DNA from: Cyclobacteriaceae bacterium
GTDB taxonomy: Bacteria > Bacteroidota > Bacteroidia > Cytophagales > Cyclobacteriaceae
Reading direction: 5' to 3'
DNA length: 64,000 bases
Assembly (NCBI GenBank): GCA_016787565.1
Contig: JAEUUG010000012.1
Coordinates: forward strand, 124,001-188,000
Each line of letters starts with the position of its first letter. Position 1 is the stretch's first letter. The position numbers and the translations under genes are program-made. This document shows positions 62,203 through 64,000 of this stretch, piece after piece. The notes beneath the pieces are model-generated. The model was given only the letters and a program-made list of their open reading frames with translations, did not search any database and had not been told where the DNA came from.

Positions 62203-64000
62203 TTATAGACTATCAAAAAATGGTTTTCTCCGCTCTACCTTTAAGTCTTTCAGCATCGATGATTTTACGTTGATCGTAAAATTATAAGACTGAAATCTTC
62301 CGAACGGAACCCAGGTGAGGCGCATTGTCCAGCAGTGCAGATCACGCGCAATTGTTATATTGGTTTGTGTAAACTCCTTTGATTGCAAATGATAGCCTGT
62401 ATTATAATTCACCTTCCAGTTTTCCGACAACGAAACGTCACCTGAAAGAGAAATCGCAGAGGTCACCGTTGGCGAAACATTCAACGGGTGACTATACGAC
62501 AAATTGAAATTGACATTCATACTCCAGGGGATATCAAAATCGACATAGGCATTTGGATTCTGTAGGTAAAATTGTTTCTCCTGTTCTGGCAGATCAGATT
62601 TTGCTATCCGCTCCTGACTCTGCTTTTGTTTTTCCCTTGCTTTGGGATTAAGATTCGAACCAATGGCTAAGGTAGCCGAAGTTATTCTTCCTAAACTACC
62701 GCCTTTCCAGGCATAGGTATCAAACCTTCTTTCAATTGACTTTCCCGTTTCTGAATCCAGAATAACTTTTTGATACGAGTATGGGTCCAGGTTGGCACTG
62801 AGGTTAATGTTGATCAGGTTATCTAATACGTTTGTGTTTGCCGCCAAACTAAAAGGTGCCAGCTTAAAAGAATCGGCCATCAGATTATAGCTTGAACCAA
62901 GGGACAGGTTGTTGATCAGCATCACCTTTCGGGCAACGGAATCCTTCTCACTTTTAACTTTCATTTCAAGGTTATTGCCAATACCAAAGCCCACCGCTCC
63001 GCTCCTTCCTAACGATGAACCACCATATACAAACCCTTCGTGCCGCGATTTGTAGGTTACCTGCGGGAGATAAACTGTTGAGGGCCCTGTTGGTTTTACA
63101 ATCACATTGAAATAATCCGGATTCCCGGAAAAATCAGGAGTATATCCAATCGAAACATTTGGATTCACGATATGCCGAATGGCTTTGACCTTGCCTCGTT
63201 TAAAAAAGTAGGTTCCATAAATTCGGGTATTGATACCGGCACTTACACTATAATTTGAAATCCTGTTAAAGCCCTGAATAGTATCTGCTTTCGCCTGATA
63301 ATTGCCATTTTCATCCTCAACATACCGCCAACTCAACTTTTCAAAATACCACTTCTCTTCGTAGTTAACCGAAGGCGACATGGTAAAGAATCGGAACAGC
63401 TTAAAAGAAAAAGAGGCAGGAATGGTATGACGAACACCTTTGCGTGCATTTTCAATAAAAGTCGGCAGGTTTGCCATCGTGAAGGGTGCAATGCTATCTT
63501 TGCTCGCTCCCGGCAATCTTCCCAGGTTATTGGTTATACGGTTGGTACCATTTAAGGTGTAGCTGACAGACAGGTTATCCATAGGACCCGTTCTTCCCTT
63601 TCGTTGAAAGGGATAAATATTTGTCATGTTAAAACTAACTGTGGGTAGTGGTAAATCAATTTGCCCTGAAACCAGGTCCTGATTGTGGCTGAGATTTACA
63701 CCTAAATTAAAAGGCGTACCAGGGAAGCGCTGGCTAAACGAAACATTGGAACTCAATTTTGTAGAGATGTTGCTTAATTGCCCGGTAGTATATTCATTTT
63801 GGTAGCCATAGTTCAGGTTGTTATTTTGGTTATACGTTGATGTGGCGGCATTCACCGAACCTGAAAAACGACTCGTTCCCTTCGATTGAGGTGAGTGACT
63901 CCAGGCAAGGCGGAAGTCCTTTGTTATCGATGGGCTTTCAACTTTATCGTTGTTAATATTTTTTGAGTAACTGAAATTCAATCCACCTGTATACGCATAG
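62203..64000 (-). CDS. lptD: LPS-assembly protein LptD, C-terminal part (start outside the window)
   Basis: The frame stays open to base 64000 (YAYTGG precedes a TTG at 63981), so the start lies outside; about 600 residues of the barrel are present. Long runs of alternating strands include SYSKNINNDKVESPSITKDFRLAWSH-type (FRLAWSHSPQSKGTSRFSGSVNA), TNIYPFQRKG, and the internal WSMNVNFNLSYSHPLNVSPT. Bacteroidota LptD proteins end in the same way, with a last strand FQSYNFTINVKSS. LptD and LptE insert LPS in the outer leaflet. The N-terminal OstA-like domain is not visible. Confidence 0.88.
   Translation of the reverse strand, partial: YAYTGGLNFSYSKNINNDKVESPSITKDFRLAWSHSPQSKGTSRFSGSVNAATSTYNQNNNLNYGYQNEYTTGQLSNISTKLSSNVSFSQRFPGTPFNLGVNLSHNQDLVSGQIDLPLPTVSFNMTNIYPFQRKGRTGPMDNLSVSYTLNGTNRITNNLGRLPGASKDSIAPFTMANLPTFIENARKGVRHTIPASFSFKLFRFFTMSPSVNYEEKWYFEKLSWRYVEDENGNYQAKADTIQGFNRISNYSVSAGINTRIYGTYFFKRGKVKAIRHIVNPNVSIGYTPDFSGNPDYFNVIVKPTGPSTVYLPQVTYKSRHEGFVYGGSSLGRSGAVGFGIGNNLEMKVKSEKDSVARKVMLINNLSLGSSYNLMADSFKLAPFSLAANTNVLDNLININLSANLDPYSYQKVILDSETGKSIERRFDTYAWKGGSLGRITSATLAIGSNLNPKAREKQKQSQERIAKSDLPEQEKQFYLQNPNAYVDFDIPWSMNVNFNLSYSHPLNVSPTVTSAISLSGDVSLSENWKVNYNTGYHLQSKEFTQTNITIARDLHCWTMRLTWVPFGRFQSYNFTINVKSSMLKDLKVERRKPFFDSL

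Noticed and set aside
1-64000. CRISPR array, insertion sequence or prophage
   Set aside because: I found no regularly spaced repeats, transposase, integrase or phage structural gene in the window.

Overview
The window comes from a member of the Bacteroidota, most likely a Cytophagales-type (Chryseolinea/Cyclobacteriaceae-like) bacterium. This is inferred from the gene families: a Bacteroidota-type LptD barrel, DUF4142 and DUF4199 proteins, an alternative GlmU-family protein, type B L31, a DAHP synthase-chorismate mutase fusion and many small outer-membrane barrels. Several promoters also fit the Bacteroidota pattern TTTG/TTG, 18-21 bp, TAnnTTTG. Most genes lie in short co-directional runs closed by hairpin terminators shared between convergent neighbours.

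Layout. 1-7.8 kb: 3' part of a giant cyclic beta-1,2-glucan synthase (5' end outside the window). 7.9-11.9 kb: small stress, hypothetical and barrel genes, then a tRNA-Pro with a decayed tandem partial copy and a start-less GIY-YIG nuclease gene abutting it. 11.9-14.8 kb: ArsR-like regulator, YjjG-type nucleotidase, PruA. 14.8-18.9 kb (minus strand): CreD, its HTH regulator and a membrane protein with matching palindromic operators, then DUF4199 and a membrane-anchored LuxR regulator. 18.9-24.5 kb (minus): ComM/YifB ATPase, MsbA-like exporter, Wzi-like barrel. 24.6-31.5 kb (plus): L31, GlmU-like, DNA polymerase III delta', HemC, cyclophilin, RmlD-like reductase, cystathionine gamma-synthase-like enzyme. 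31.5-39.7 kb (minus): M16 protease, a TPR histidine kinase, a GAF/HisKA protein without an ATPase domain, an MFS transporter. 39.8-42.9 kb: a large beta-propeller histidine kinase. 43-46.5 kb: PLDc_N peptide, OmpA lipoprotein, dienoyl-CoA reductase, two exported hypotheticals.

46.9-57.1 kb (plus) is the most unusual region. It runs: surface-type lipoprotein, two tandem Lgt-like membrane proteins each fused to a beta-strand-rich barrel-like domain, a sulfotransferase, a KAS III-like enzyme, an exported barrel protein, and bioF-bioD-bioA. The Lgt-like proteins lack the usual active-site His, and each carries a signal-peptide/lipobox-like sequence in the last membrane segment, just before the barrel domain.

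57.2-61.6 kb (minus) is a complete Phe/Tyr branch operon: prephenate dehydratase, aminotransferase, prephenate dehydrogenase, DAHP synthase-chorismate mutase. A canonical promoter and a transcription attenuator precede it. The attenuator encodes a 21-residue leader peptide with nine consecutive Phe/Tyr codons and has mutually exclusive hairpins. The window ends with a His-rich lipoprotein and the 3' part of lptD (5' end outside the window).
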